NCBI GenBank assembly: GCA_026182355.1
Contig: JAPFBL010000256.1
Span: 682,001 to 746,000, forward strand
DNA length: 64,000 nt
Origin: Hermatobates lingyangjiaoensis
Taxonomy: Eukaryota > Arthropoda > Insecta > Hemiptera > Hermatobatidae
Direction of reading: 5' to 3'
The position numbers were made by a program, and so were the translations under genes. Within the stretch, counting starts at the first letter, position 1, and the number at the start of each line of letters is the position of its first letter. The notes beneath the pieces were generated by a model. That model saw only the letters and a program-made list of their open reading frames with translations. It was not told the DNA's origin and did not search any database. Below are positions 21,101-32,339 of the stretch, one piece after another.

Positions 21101-22160
21101 CAACGAGAAAATGTGTGTGTGAGAGAGAAAAGAATATTACGATGACGTTTTTTCATTCTTCTAATTATTTTTTTTGTTGAATCTGACTATAAAACTCAAA
21201 CCAAGTTGATACGGCTTTAGTATTCATACGAGAATGGTATATACTATGTTTGAGGAAATACAAATTTAATAACTGAAAATGGTTGTTGAGCAAAGTCATA
21301 TCTTGAAATAGAAATGAGCAATTCGAAAAAGAGATTAAAACTTGCTTGAATATTCTAAATGGAATACAAAATAATGAAGCACGTCATTAAAGTTTGTAAT
21401 GAATAGAGCAAACCAGTTCAATGAGGTAAAGATAAACGGCGAAATTAATCATTTCTTTTTTTTGATTGACAAGGCTAACATTCCATATATTATACTGTAT
21501 TCGATATTAAATTATTAAAACCATCAGAAAATGGAATATCAGCAATTTTGTAATGAATCAATTCTTACAAAAGACTAAAAAACGAGACCAGTTGTTTTAT
21601 ATAGTACTAGACTACGTGTGAACCTTTGTGACTCTCAGAAATAATAACAATAGCTATTGAAATAAATTCACTGAACATGATTGACAAGGATAATTGTTAT
21701 TTCTTGTTATTAAGGCACGGGTACAGATTCTTATATAGCCCAAGCTTTTGATATAGTATTCTTAATATGATTCAAGTTATACACACAGTAAATATATTTA
21801 GCAAAATAAAAATAATTTAAAAGTAAAAAAAATCATTTATTTTATCATATAAACCATCAATTCAAGTTATATACACAATGAAATATATTTAAAACAAACA
21901 AAACTCGTAAATTGAGATATTCAATTTATTTACCCAACATAAAACAACATTAATGAAAAGAATGTGTCTTTATAATTTACCTTGTAACATTCGTATTTTA
22001 TCTGACATTTGTGTTCAAGTTTGTTTCTAAAATTATTCATTTTTAACCTCTAATGTAAAAGTTGATTGTATATTTGTTACATTTATGTATAACACATTTG
22101 CACTACTGTTTTAGGGACAGAAACTGTAGCTCATTTATTATGTGGCACTCATTTTAGTAA
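18130..22160. other. AT-rich DNA; short repeat heads at 18672 and 20395, otherwise nothing supported
   Basis: GA-rich stretches occur at 18130-18250 and 21060-21140. At 18672-18730 and 20395-20440 are copies of a repeat head (ACTCAACTT...CTATAAGTAAACAT-like) shared with 57905 and 61437. Several open frames of 60-110 codons in this stretch are T/A-rich, lack motifs and look accidental. Confidence 0.5.
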
Positions 22161-22167
22161 TCCCTGT

Positions 22168-22404
22168 TGATTCTACAGTGGGAGTCCCAAATATTGCCTA
22201 ACTCAAGTGTTTTTAGAGTAGGGATCTTTAATGGGTACCTGACATTAAAGGCTCGGGACCGACGGCTTAACGTCCTCTCTGAGGGACAGCATACTCAGAT
22301 TTATTCACCTTTCGCGCGAATAAATCGAGGACCATATGAGGATGGAATCCCGGACCCATCAGTTCAGAGGCGAATATGTTAACTACTGAGGAAACCAGGT
22401 CCCT
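22168..22404 (-). mobile_element. tRNA-derived SINE, copy 3
   Basis: On the minus strand it shows the head GGACCTGGTTTCCTCAGTAG..., a degenerate B-box GGATTCCATCC-like element, then CTCGATTTATTCGCGCG, GGACGTTAAGCC and TACTCTAAAAACACTTG, ending GGGACTCCCACTGTAGAATC. Its closest relatives are copies 4 and 5. The 3' flank above 22404 has no recognised element. Confidence 0.7.
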
Positions 22405-22409
22405 CCAAA

Positions 22410-24340
22410 TCATTTTATATAGGGAAGCGGCAAAGATTGAAAACGTGAAGGCTGCCCCGTTTTACAGGAATGCCATACTTCTCGGTATCTTCAAAAAAAG
22501 AGCAATGCACTCCTCCACTTATGTAATACTATCAAATAACCACACTTTTCAGATATTAAAGAAGACGCTACACAATGGACTTAAAGACGTATAATCAACA
22601 AAGGATCATGTAGAAAAGAAAGTCCTTTGGACTAGAGGCACAACCCTTAGAAAAGACCCTGCAAATAAAGCCAATTTGCAAATAATTAGACAAAGTGATT
22701 AAAAAGTAAACAGTATATTAAACGTATACTGTATAACTATACTATATATTACACTAAAATTATGACCTGAGTAGTTTACTTAGTTTCAATGAGCAATAAT
22801 AAAGTAAAATAGAACCTTAGATAAGTATACAAGGAGGACAAATGCCTTCCCATTGAAGACATTTGTTCAATGCCTTGAGACTCAATACTGCCTTGAAAAC
22901 CTCAAGACTTAGGGTTTTCAATGTTTTTGAATAGCCCATCAATTTAAGTGTCACTAAAGTAACATTAATGGCAGTAAATGTTGGTATTTTCATTTAAAAA
23001 ACAAAAACCACTAAAGCGATATAAATATTTAATTTAATAATATTGCTTATTGAAATATAGAGAGAGTTAGAGAAACACAAAATTCACTACATTTTTTATA
23101 TACCATGACGTTGAAACTTGTTCGACGATAGCTTGAAAAAGAAATTATTTCACTTTATATTAATTGTTTTGAATATTACCTTCTATATATGACAATAGTT
23201 AAATGATATAAAAAACTTTGCAGTTAGGAATGATCATAATTATAGTATTAAGCATGTTTATCTATTAAAGAAAAGTTGGAATAACTAAATATGCTTTTTA
23301 CAAAAATCAAGTAATTATAAAATTAGTCAGTTATTGATTAAATCGACTGTTTTTAACGTTTTGTTTAACGTACGTTAAGTACTTATTTCTGGAGTAATCA
23401 AAAGTTTTTGTTAGCGTCTATTAAACGAAAGAACAATTAGAAATAATGGTAAATAAAATTAACAACTCTGAAGACTGATTATTTTTACCTTAATTCAGTT
23501 GTTACTTTCATTAAGTCTTTAGTTAGCCAACTAGGATTGAATTCATTCTTATTTATCGTATTAATTTTACGGGCTGAGATTTAAAGAAGTCTTAGGACCT
23601 GAATGTAATTAGGTCGCTCGCTTTCGAGCGTACCAGATGTTAGATATAGGGGAAAACTTGTAATGGACTTGGAAAACAACTCGGTCAGCTATGTAAATTA
23701 AGCGTCGATTCAAGGCAAGTTTGCTTTCTACTGGTGTTTATTCTCTCTGGGAGCAGATTTAAACACTAGTCTAATGAGTTTCATAAGGATATGGGAGCTA
23801 TGCGATGCTGTAAACCACTTGACGACGGTATCTAAAACAGAGTCAGCATTCAACAATATAAATTCACTCATCTAATGACATTCCTCCAAAAAAATCATCG
23901 GATTCTCATTTTTGAAAATCTTGTTAAAACAATTTACCAAAATAATAATATATTTAAAAAAAATAATTGTTATTAAACACAGTATTCTCATAAATATACT
24001 TCACTATTAACACTACAATTCAATTTAAAATTATTTCTTCAACATACTGCGGTACAGTATGTTTTACATACTGTAAAAAATCAAGCCCGACCCTACCCAG
24101 GTCCGTGGGTATCAAGTCCCGACCCTACCCAGGCCCCTGGGTTATTGTCTATTAAAATATAAATAAAAAAGATATTAATATTTCTATTATTTATATCTTT
24201 AATATATGGAAATTTTTATCGGACTTATACCGATTGTCCAAAGTTGTTGACAATACAATTAACTTACCTTTTGAAGTTAAAAAAAAAAAAAAATGGATAT
24301 AAATAATGGATATCCATTAATATCCATTACTGAATATTAA
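22410..24340. other. AT-rich DNA; short direct duplication at 24084-24142
   Basis: Two adjacent copies of an approximately 36-base unit (ATCAAGYCCGACCCTACCCA with GGT..GGGT ends) lie near 24083-24142. The remainder shows no supportable frame or family. Confidence 0.45.
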
Positions 24341-24349
24341 AAAGTCTCC

Positions 24350-24445
24350 AAACAAAAAAAGTTTTTTTATTAAAATCACGCGTTTTAAACACTTCGTGTT
24401 CATCGTCACATAAACTTTCACAATACAGAATGAAGAAAATACAGC
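24350..24445 (-). repeat. FB-4 half unit, diverged
   Basis: AAAAGTCTCCAAACAAA, ACGCGTTTTAAACACTTCG and TGTTCATCGTCACA match the FB-4 palindrome (25551-25791). On the minus strand the core reads TGACGAT, then AACAC/GTGTT, then a decayed GAAAC. Confidence 0.6.
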
Positions 24446-24449
24446 CAAT

Positions 24450-25545
24450 ATGGAGTTCATGCTAGTAGTTTATAATAAAAACTGAACTGCAAATGTAGAC
24501 TCAAACTGGATTTGTTTACTATATTCTTATTAAAATTTCAGAGTTCAATAATATATGCAATTCTTAGACACTTCTAATTATATTCCTTGAAATTATGAAT
24601 TCGTCCTTATTTATTTCTACTGTTCTAAGTCTGTGTTAGAACATAAATTCGCTGCATGATTAAAAAAAAACTGAAATTGTATACTCGAGAAATTGTGGCT
24701 TTAATCTACTTTATAAAATGATTCGCTTTAAATTAATTAGTCTCAATAAACAACATTAATATTTCAGATTTCAAAAAGTTATTCAAAATGATAATATTAA
24801 ATATATATGAAAAATAAGAATAAAGAAAATTACTTTTAATGAAATGTTAACGATTTTGATGTAAGGTTGTAGTGCTTGAAAATATTCAAGTTTCTAAAAG
24901 ATTGACAAAGTAAATTATTTTGACCAAGTTCGTCTTTTGCGGTGTTTAAGATCAAAGGAAGTGTATACTTCAAAGGTTTTCCACTTCCTCTACTCTGCCT
25001 TAAGGCAGAGGATGACGGGATCACAGTTTTCTTCATCAAGAGAAAAAACCGATGCGAAAATTAAAGAAAAAATACTCAAATACATTTCTGTGAATAAAGT
25101 TATATTTTGTTGTCACCAAAACAATATTAAAAGATAAGACTTTAGATTTTTGGAAAACCACATATAGAACAAGCTTTGACTTAGGTCTTTTGTTTTGTTA
25201 TTTACTATTTTACAAATTTTTAATACATTTTTAATTCTAATTTCTGCTAAAATCATAATTTTTTTTATTTTTATTTTCATTTTCAAATTTTTATGAATTC
25301 ATGTTAATCGTTGCGGAAGTAATCCAGTAACCAGTGTGAACGGATATCTACAGGAGCAAACATTATTTTTTCATAGAACACCACTATATGTTTAATTGGT
25401 CGTTGATAAATATGTAGCCACTTTTTCCATTATTTCTGTTTTTAAAAATGAATAGGTTTATCAATATTAGCCAGATTATAATCAATAATCAAGTGATTGA
25501 TAAACTTAGTACTGATTAATTAGTTGTGCAATCCGTAATTGTGTG
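24450..25545. other. AT-rich DNA, nothing recognised
   Basis: No element or coding region could be supported. Overlapping short frames near 24836-25137 lie on both strands with no motif. Confidence 0.5.
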
Positions 25546-25550
25546 GTATT

Positions 25551-25791
25551 TACTCATTCTGAGGTAAAATGGATAAACAAAACAAAAGTCTCCACAACAC
25601 TTTGTGTTCATCATCAAGAAGAAACTATAATACAAATTATATCTAATTTTGTAACTGTTTAGATATAATTTGTATTATAGTGTCTTCCTGATGATGAATA
25701 CAAAGTGTTCGAAACGCGTTGTTGTTGTTGAATAAAACTTCATTTGTGTGGAGTCTTTTGTTTGTTTATCCATTTTACCTCAGAATAAGTA
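25551..25791. repeat. Foldback element, family FB-4
   Basis: Outer arms are 25551-25601 and 25741-25791 (TGAGGTAAAATGGATAAAC and complement). Inner arms are 25598-25647 and 25660-25707, around AATTATATCTAA / TTAGATATAATT. The right half contains about 30 extra bases that the left half has lost (ACGCGTTGTTGTTGTTGAAT region). The core on the + strand is CTGATGA (25688-25694), one T, helix GAATAC (25696-25701)/GTGTTC (25705-25710), then GAAACG. Confidence 0.8.
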
Positions 25792-25799
25792 CTGATTTT

Positions 25800-26690
25800 T
25801 ATCAATATAGGTTGTTATTAGCCTGATGTGTAGTCAACCTCCATCTAAAATTTAAGGAACAAGAAACACATAGGGTTTAAAATCAAACCTACATTTACGT
25901 TGCCAAAGAACAACTTTAACGTTATGTCACCAACAGATCTTGAATTATGTTTACTAGGAGTAAAAGTTTCAAAGAGGTTACGTAACATTGTAAATTCTAC
26001 AACTATTATATACCATTCGCGTGTCCTGAATAATTTCATTACGTTTCTGGCAGTTTAAGTTCATTATAAATGTTGTGGAGCATCATTTTATATTCCCAGT
26101 TTTAGGATATGTTGCTATAAGATGTTTTGATTTATCAGGAATGAGTAGTTGTCCTGAACTTGTTTTTCTCATAAGCACTGAAATACATTCATCTTATGAG
26201 CAACTATTATATGAGTAATGAGTAGCTTCAACAACACAATTTTGCAAAAAAAAAAAAGTAGCATGTCGTAGTGATGCCTGAAAATAGCTCGGAGTGAGCA
26301 TACTTACCAACCTCTGCATTTATGGAACTAAGAAATCACAACAACAGACTGTATTTTGTTGTTCAATTTAGTAGTTAAGAGACCTACTCATAAATGTTGG
26401 CAATTTATTTGAAATGCGCTGCTAAAGGACTGAGAGACTGGGGATAGTTCATGTTAGCTAAGGCTAGCGTGAAGACAGAGACAGATAAGAGCGATTGTCG
26501 CAGTTAGTAGAATGACAAGGTCTTTACGTTGTAACTGACATCTCTCTTCCTCTCTCTTTAGTTGCCACTTTCTGAAATTATTTAATGATACCAGGCTACT
26601 TGAAAGCTCTTAATTTAGTCTATTTAATATTTGAGAAAATTTATTGGAGGAGTTTTAAGTGTAGAAGTAATCTTATACAGAAATATACAC
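25800..26690. other. AT-rich DNA, nothing recognised
   Basis: No gene, RNA or repeat family member could be supported. Confidence 0.5.
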
Positions 26691-26693
26691 TAA

Positions 26694-27172
26694 TCATAAA
26701 CCACACATAGAATATAGAGCATACATAAAGCATACATAAAATATAGAGCAATCGTATACTACACATAAAATATAGAGTAATCATATACCACACATAAAAT
26801 ATAGAGTAATCATATAACACATATAAAATATAGAGTAATCATATAAGACACATAAAATATAGAGAATCATATAACACACATAAAATATAGAGTAATCATA
26901 AACCACAAATAAAATATAGAGTAATAATATACCACACATAAAATATATAGTAATCATATACCACGCATAAAATATAGAGTAATCAAATAACACACATAAA
27001 ATATAGAGTAATCATAAACCACACATACAATATAGAGTAATCATATACCACACATAAAATATAGAGTAATCATATACCACACATAAAATATAGAGTGATT
27101 ATAAACATAAAATATAGAGAAATCATAAACCACACATAAAATATAGAGTAATCATATACCACACATAATCTG
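26694..27172. repeat. Minisatellite, 28-30 bp unit
   Basis: About sixteen imperfect tandem copies of a unit like TAATCATATACCACACATAA followed by AATATAGAG. Unit variants alternate TATACC with TAAACC or TATAAC. Some units are shortened, for example at 26720-26745. The minus-strand open frame across it is a product of the period and encodes repeated FYVCYMITLYF-type peptides. Confidence 0.9.
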
Positions 27173-27179
27173 CACATAA

Positions 27180-28180
27180 AATTTGCAACGCAAGTAAAAG
27201 CTCTATGATGTCATAACTATTTAACATAGATCACAATAAAACCTGCAATTATAATTATGATGCTGAATATATTTACAAATACTCCTAATTTTAATGTAAA
27301 AAATGTGAAAATAGCAAACACCTCAATAAAGTGACTTGATGAAAAATAATTAGTATGATTTTCGAAATCACCACTCCAGCTAACAAACCTTGGGCACTAA
27401 AAAATGTGTTGAACCGTGAAATATGTCACTGGTGATAGAATCACATAAATAGCAGAATATAAAGAGAGGCACTCGGCTGAAATTTTTGAGAGCACCTTGG
27501 TTACCTATTGCTAATAACAAGATTGGTGTCATAAAAAGCAAAGCACCCTTGATACTAGATTGTTGAAAGTAATCTCATCTCAGTAAGTAAACAATCTGGA
27601 ATAAATGCAAACAATTTCAAGAGCATAACTTCCTTTACTGCCTATGTCAGCCTTCACTCAAACTTCTAATTATTTCCATCATTAAACATACATCACTTTT
27701 TAATCAGTTTAAGATTATAATAAACTTTTATTTTACAATGTTTAGAAACTAAATGCTGCATTCTTAAAAAACAAAAAAATACATATATAATCTTAACAAG
27801 GTTTTCTAAAAAAACACGTGAATAGAATCAAAATATCGACCATACAGAGAAATGCAGAAATGGGAGTAAGATTTTTCAATGACAGCCAGGTATTTTGCTT
27901 TAGAGGTCTTATTTTCAATTCAGAAATTCTAAATGTGCCTTAGACCTTTATATACAATTGTAAAAAGAACTAATATTGTTTGAACCGCTAAAGTTGTTTT
28001 AAGTTACATCGATATTAAATTTATATTTCACTAGATATAGTTTTAGTTCTTCTTAGTTTATATATTAATATTTATAAATTTATAAATATATATAAATACT
28101 TCTTATAATATATATAATATATATATATATTTATTTATTTAGAGCATTGTAATTAATATATATTTGTTTATTGTGGTCTT
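27180..28180. other. AT-rich DNA, nothing recognised
   Basis: No supported frame or family. Composition becomes almost pure A/T after 28060. Confidence 0.5.
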
Positions 28181-28284
28181 TAATTCATATATATATATAT
28201 TATAAATATTATAAATATATATAAATATTTATAATAATATATATATATATATATATTATTTGACATTGTAATAATATATTTGTA

Positions 28285-28331
<47 letters not shown>
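28181..28331. repeat. TA-rich microsatellite block
   Basis: Successive (TA)n and (TAAATA)-type runs lead directly into the left end of the FB-3 palindrome at 28332. Confidence 0.85.
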
Positions 28332-28334
<3 letters not shown>

Positions 28335-28758
28335 TATAATGTAATCGGGATTCGGTCAATTTTCCAGGATCAAAATCAAACTCTCAATGCCGACGTTTCG
28401 GTTTTATTTAAAACCTTTTTCATAGGCAGAAGTCAGAATTTTTGAATTAGAAAAATGATGAAATTTACATTATATAAAATGAAGTAACAATATATAGTTA
28501 GTGAACTAACATCTTAACTGGTCAAAAACTTGGGCCAGACTGGACCAGAGTCTGGTCCAAGTTTTTGACCAGTTAAGATGTTAGTTCACTAACTATATAT
28601 TGTTACTTCATTTTATATAATGTGAATTTCATCATTTTTCTAATTCAAAAATTCTGACTTCTGCCTATGAAAAAGGTTTTAAATAAAACCGAAACGTCGG
28701 CATTGAGAGTTTGATTTTGATCCTGGAAAATTGACCGAATCCCGATTACATTATACAC
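28332..28758. repeat. Foldback element, family FB-3, near-perfect 209-bp arms
   Basis: Arms 28332-28540 and 28550-28758 are almost exactly complementary around a 9-base loop. Order in the right arm is CTTCTGCCTATGAAAAA, GGTTTT/AAAACC helix, GAAACGTCGGC, GAGAGTTTGATTTTGATCC, AATTGACCGAATCCCG. (TA)n borders both sides (28289-28331 and 28788-28832). This copy extends much further inward than 12540-12950: the inner 110 bases, including GACCAGTTAAGATGTTAGTT, are specific to it. Little arm divergence implies a recent origin or gene conversion between arms. Confidence 0.85.
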
Positions 28759-28786
28759 CTATTCTATCCAACGGTTGATATATTAT

Positions 28787-28836
<50 letters not shown>

Positions 28837-28838
<2 letters not shown>

Positions 28839-29041
28839 TTCACGGTGAATCACAAACACAGAACTAAGGAACAAACCCACTTAATGTCTCTAATTTTCGG
28901 TTGAACCGTCATCAGGAGAGTTCAGAAAGGGACACCAAGTGCACTTATGAAGCGACGGTTGGAGACCCGACGGGTTCAACCGAAAATTAGAGACAGTAAG
29001 TGTGTTTGCTCTTTAGTTCTGTTTGTGATTCACCGTGAAAC
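28837..29041. repeat. Foldback element, family FB-7
   Basis: Arms about 28837-28913 and 28970-29041 pair through TTTCACGGTGAATCACAAAC and its complement and through CTCTAATTTTCGGTTGAACC. The minus strand of the left arm carries CTGATGA, C, GGTT/AACC, GAAAAT. (TA)n precedes it (28788-28832). Confidence 0.75.
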
Positions 29042-29130
29042 GTTTGTTGTCCTTTTGGATCGTTCTCCTGTTTACAATATACACATATATACTTTTTCGA
29101 TGAAAATACGATTCGAAATGGACAAATGCA

Positions 29131-29334
29131 GTTCAATGTACATAAAGAAACATAGAGAAATTAAAAACACTAAGTTAGGGCGCGTATGTGACAACAATGT
29201 TGGACTCCAGTCGTCTCTGTGCCAGTGCGCTTGGTTTTCCTCCTTTATCTCACCTGAAGACGGTTTAACCGAAAATTAGAGACTGTAAGTTTGTTTTTTT
29301 TTAATTTCTCTATGTTTCTTTATGTACATTGAAC
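29131..29334. repeat. Foldback element, second FB-7 copy
   Basis: Arms 29131-29170 and 29290-29334 pair through GTTCAATGTACATAAAGAAA. The middle has CTGAAGA (29254-29260), C, GGTT/AACC (29262-29270), GAAA (29271-29274) on the + strand. It shares the CCGAAAATTAGAGAC stretch with the preceding palindrome but has different outer arms. A related broken copy is at 54567-55170. Confidence 0.75.
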
Positions 29335-29350
29335 TATATATATATTTTAT

Positions 29351-29580
29351 AAAAATGTGCCGCAGCTTCGGCGTTCACGACTTTCAAACTAAGCTGCTCC
29401 AGTCTCCTGACAGTTTTACGAATGCATTGTGGTAATTGCCAAATAAGTTGCCCAAAGGACATTGTCATTTGTCCTTTGGGCAATTTATTTGGCAATTACC
29501 ACCATGCATTCGTAAAACTGTCAGGAGACTGGAGCAGCTTAGTTTGAAAGTCGTGAACGCCGAAGCTGCGGCACATTTTA
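29351..29580. repeat. Foldback element FB-10 with Penelope-like coding in its arms
   Basis: Arms 29351-29460 and 29471-29580 are about 109 bases with few mismatches, and the 10-base centre is ATTGTCATTT. Read + through the right arm and beyond (to about 29625), one frame gives RKTVRRLEQLSLKVVNAEAA, then HFNKICIQEDLLPTY. The layout of a basic-leucine run, an A-x-x-H-F/I-F pattern and C-x(4-6)-LLP resembles the N-terminal region of Penelope-like element proteins as I remember them; this is recognition, not a database match. (TA)n follows at 29626-29660. The palindrome cannot encode a full protein. Confidence 0.6.
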
Positions 29581-29619
29581 ATAAAATATGCATCCAAGAA
29601 GATTTGCTGCCAACCTATA

Positions 29620-29625
<6 letters not shown>

Positions 29626-29662
<37 letters not shown>

Positions 29663-29756
29663 ATATATATTCTTCTTAGTATATATAGAGAGAGGTATTT
29701 TTTAGTTATTTGAAACAAAGTCTAAAGGAATCGATGTATTTTAAATAGTAATACGA

Positions 29757-29808
<52 letters not shown>

Positions 29809-29845
29809 TCGTATATATATATATATATATATATAAATATATATA
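29626..29845. repeat. (TA)n tracts around a CGAGTATATA / ACTCGTATA pair
   Basis: Long TA runs lie at 29626-29660 and 29757-29840, the latter interrupted by ACTCGTATA near 29807. The tract starts after ATACGAG (29751), so ATACGAG...CTCGTAT forms a short inverted pair around pure TA. Confidence 0.8.
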
Positions 29846-29849
29846 TGTA

Positions 29850-30985
29850 TATTGACAAGAAATATCACAGAAACTCACTAATATTTCTTTAAAATTTTTA
29901 ATCAAATATTCATGTTTGTTATAACACATTTAATAAAAAAATATTCCCAATAAAACAAATATAATACATAAGACAAATATCTATTATTTTTATACGATTG
30001 TACCAGAAAATTCGATATTTCATACACAGCATGGATCAACAGAAACAAAACCTATATTCAAATGATTGTTATGGTGTTTGATATTATGTTGTCTTATAGT
30101 AAAGTTGAGTGTGAACTACTGCAAATTATTTTAAATTATATTTACATTAAAAAAGATTAACTTTTATTTATTCCTTATGATATATTTCAAGTTACTCTTA
30201 AAAAAGATCTGTTTTGTAAAATGTATATTAATTAAAGTAACCCTGAAATATCCGTTGAGATTATTTTTTTTGAGATATTAATTTCAAAAATGCTGAAGCA
30301 GTCATTATGTAACACAGTTCAGGTTCATGGATATTTGTAACAAAGAAAAATCTGGGATAAGAGGCAGAAAAAAAACGGGGGAAATAAGAATGAAAGCGGG
30401 AGGTATTCTATCAACTCGAGTGGGTTCTTTGTCTTAGATAAGTTACACACATCATTCTTTTGTTTAAAAAAAAAGAAAAGTTCGTTTCAAACCGCAATAT
30501 CAACTCTGATAATTTCAACTGATGAAACATTATGAAATGGATACCCTCATTGTGGAAAACTTTTTTTTTCCCAAGTATTGAACAATGGTAACATGCCATT
30601 TACAACTCAATTTCAACAACAAAATGCGATCTTCAATAAAATGCCAGCAAGCATAAAACGAACATGATTTATTATAATATAATATACCCAATTTGAAAAA
30701 CAAGATGCATAGAGAGGATGTATTGATTTCATTAAAACAAATAATTACATATTTTATAACTTATAAAAGAAAAAAAATAGAAAGAGAAGAGAAATAGAAA
30801 AAAAAGTTAGAGTATGTTAGTGTGAAAGAAAAATTTGTCTCATCGTATAACAGAATTAATTCTTATTGAAATCGTTTAATGAAATGACGTTCTAAGTTTA
30901 GTGAAATGACATTATCTCTAAGGAAATGATGATGAATAATTTTTATAAAAATAATTGCACCTTTCAAAATGTCTTATTTCTCACC
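29850..30985. other. AT-rich DNA, nothing recognised
   Basis: No supported feature. Purine-rich sequence at 30768-30830 resembles stretches at 13140 and 18130 only in composition. Confidence 0.5.
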
Positions 30986-30989
30986 CTTC

Positions 30990-31378
30990 AGAAGACTTAT
31001 TGCTTCTAAGTATGGTTGTCTTACCATAGAAGACGACTTGCTTCTAGCTATGGTTGTCTTACCATAAAAGACTTCTTGCTTCTAGCTATGGTTGTCTTAC
31101 CATAGAAGACTTCTTGCTTCTAGCTATGGTTGTCTTACCATAGAAGACTTATTGCTTCTAACTATGGTTGTCTTACCATAGAAGACTTCTTGCTTCTAGC
31201 TATGATTGTCTTACCATAGAAGACTACTTGCTTCTAGCTGTGGCTGTCTTACCATAGAAGACTTTTTGCTTCTAGCTATGGTTGTCTTACCATAGAAGAC
31301 TTCTTGCTTCTAACTATGATTGTCTTACCATAGAAGACTTCTTCCTTCTAGCTATCGTTGTCTTACCATAGAAGACTT
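30990..31378. repeat. Minisatellite of 38-bp units, each containing a hairpin
   Basis: About ten tandem copies of AAGACTTCTTGCTTCTAGCT followed by ATGGTTGTCTTACCATAG. Within each unit CTATGGT pairs with ACCATAG around a 6-base TGTCTT loop. Unit length is constant across the array; differences are point changes such as CTAACTATGATT. There are no non-repetitive spacers, so it is not CRISPR-like. It ends about 190 bases before the mariner remnant. Confidence 0.9.
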
Positions 31379-31560
31379 TCAGCCTATGCTGACCATTCAT
31401 TAGGCCTCTTGCTTGGAGCTAACCCTCTTGCTGTAAAAATAGTTCTTCTTATCTTCAACACTTTAATCATAGTTTTCATCCTTCACTGTTTATTGCTTCA
31501 TCGCCTTCATTATGCATTTTTCTCTTGTGGTCATATACTTGGCACTAAAATTCGACTTTA

Positions 31561-32325
31561 ACAGCACTCCCTCCATCCTCTTGCCAGACTGGCAACGTCG
31601 CTTTCGATCTGGCAACGCTGGAGACGCGTGGCCTTGAGTAGCGTCAGGTGCACGTGTGATGCGCCTCCAGTATGAATCTGAACTCGCCACAGTCATTTGT
31701 TTGTCCGTAGCGTTGGTTTTCGTGAAATGGTTTTTTCTTGAGCGTTTTAAAAATGAGTGACCTCAAAGTTGAGCAGCGGTGTGCAATCAAATTTTGCTTC
31801 AGACTTGAACATAATGCAACCGAAACTTTTGAAAAACTTCAGGAGGCCTATGGAGAACGTGTTTTATCAAGGGCACAGGTTTTTCGGTGGTTTAAGGAAT
31901 TTTCAGAAGGAAGAAAGTCGATTGAAGACGAACCACGACAAGTGGGTGTTGCATCACGACAACGCGCCCTGTCACACTGCCATCTCAATAAACGAGTTTT
32001 TGGCCAGTAAAAACATTCCTGTTGCTCCTCAGCCTCCTTATTCACCAGACTTGAGTCCTTGTGACTTTTTCCTCTTCCCGAGATTGAAAAATCACCTCAA
32101 GGGAACTCATTTCGGGACACTACAAAACATACAAACTGCTGTAACCAACCAGCTGAAGGCCATTCCAGAATCCGAGTTCCAGCAATGCTACAATGATTGG
32201 AAGGACCGTCTCCAGCGCTGTGTGGCTTCCGAAGGGAACTATTTTGAAGGTGACAATATCACATTGTAATTATATTTGAATAGAAAATTTAAAAAAAAAT
32301 CACTACTTTATTTACACACCTCGTA
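31561..32325 (+). pseudogene. mariner transposon, internally deleted transposase
   Basis: The N-terminal frame from 31753 reads MSDLKVEQRCAIKFCFRLEH and continues through RAQVFRWFKEFSEGRKSIED, the mariner helix-turn-helix (HTH_48-type) domain with the linker. After about 31938 the homologous reading moves to another frame: DKWVLHHDNAPCHTAIS, PYSPDLSPCDFFLFPRLK, then VASEGNYFEGDNITL and a stop at 32267-32269. About half of the transposase, including the first catalytic aspartate region, is missing; the HDNAPCH and SPDLSPCDFFLFP motifs holding the later aspartates remain. A terminal repeat ends ACACACCTCG followed by TA (32324-32325). I could not find the matching left terminal repeat. The GC-richer leader 31566-31750 is probably mariner 5'UTR. 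Confidence 0.85.
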
Positions 32326-32339
32326 TGTTTGCTCTATTA

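Noticed and set aside
24084..24142. Regulatory direct repeat
   Set aside because: Only two adjacent 36-base copies with no context; a simple local duplication is enough.
26694..27172. CRISPR-like array or coding repeat protein on the minus strand
   Set aside because: The frame is a consequence of the repeat period in a few units; no spacers, and no frame through the full array.
30990..31378. CRISPR-like regular array
   Set aside because: Units are contiguous with no unique spacers, and the setting is a eukaryotic genome; it is a minisatellite.
31358..31561. 67-codon ORF following the 38-bp array
   Set aside because: It starts inside the minisatellite and is merely hydrophobic; there is no conserved motif to support a small membrane protein.
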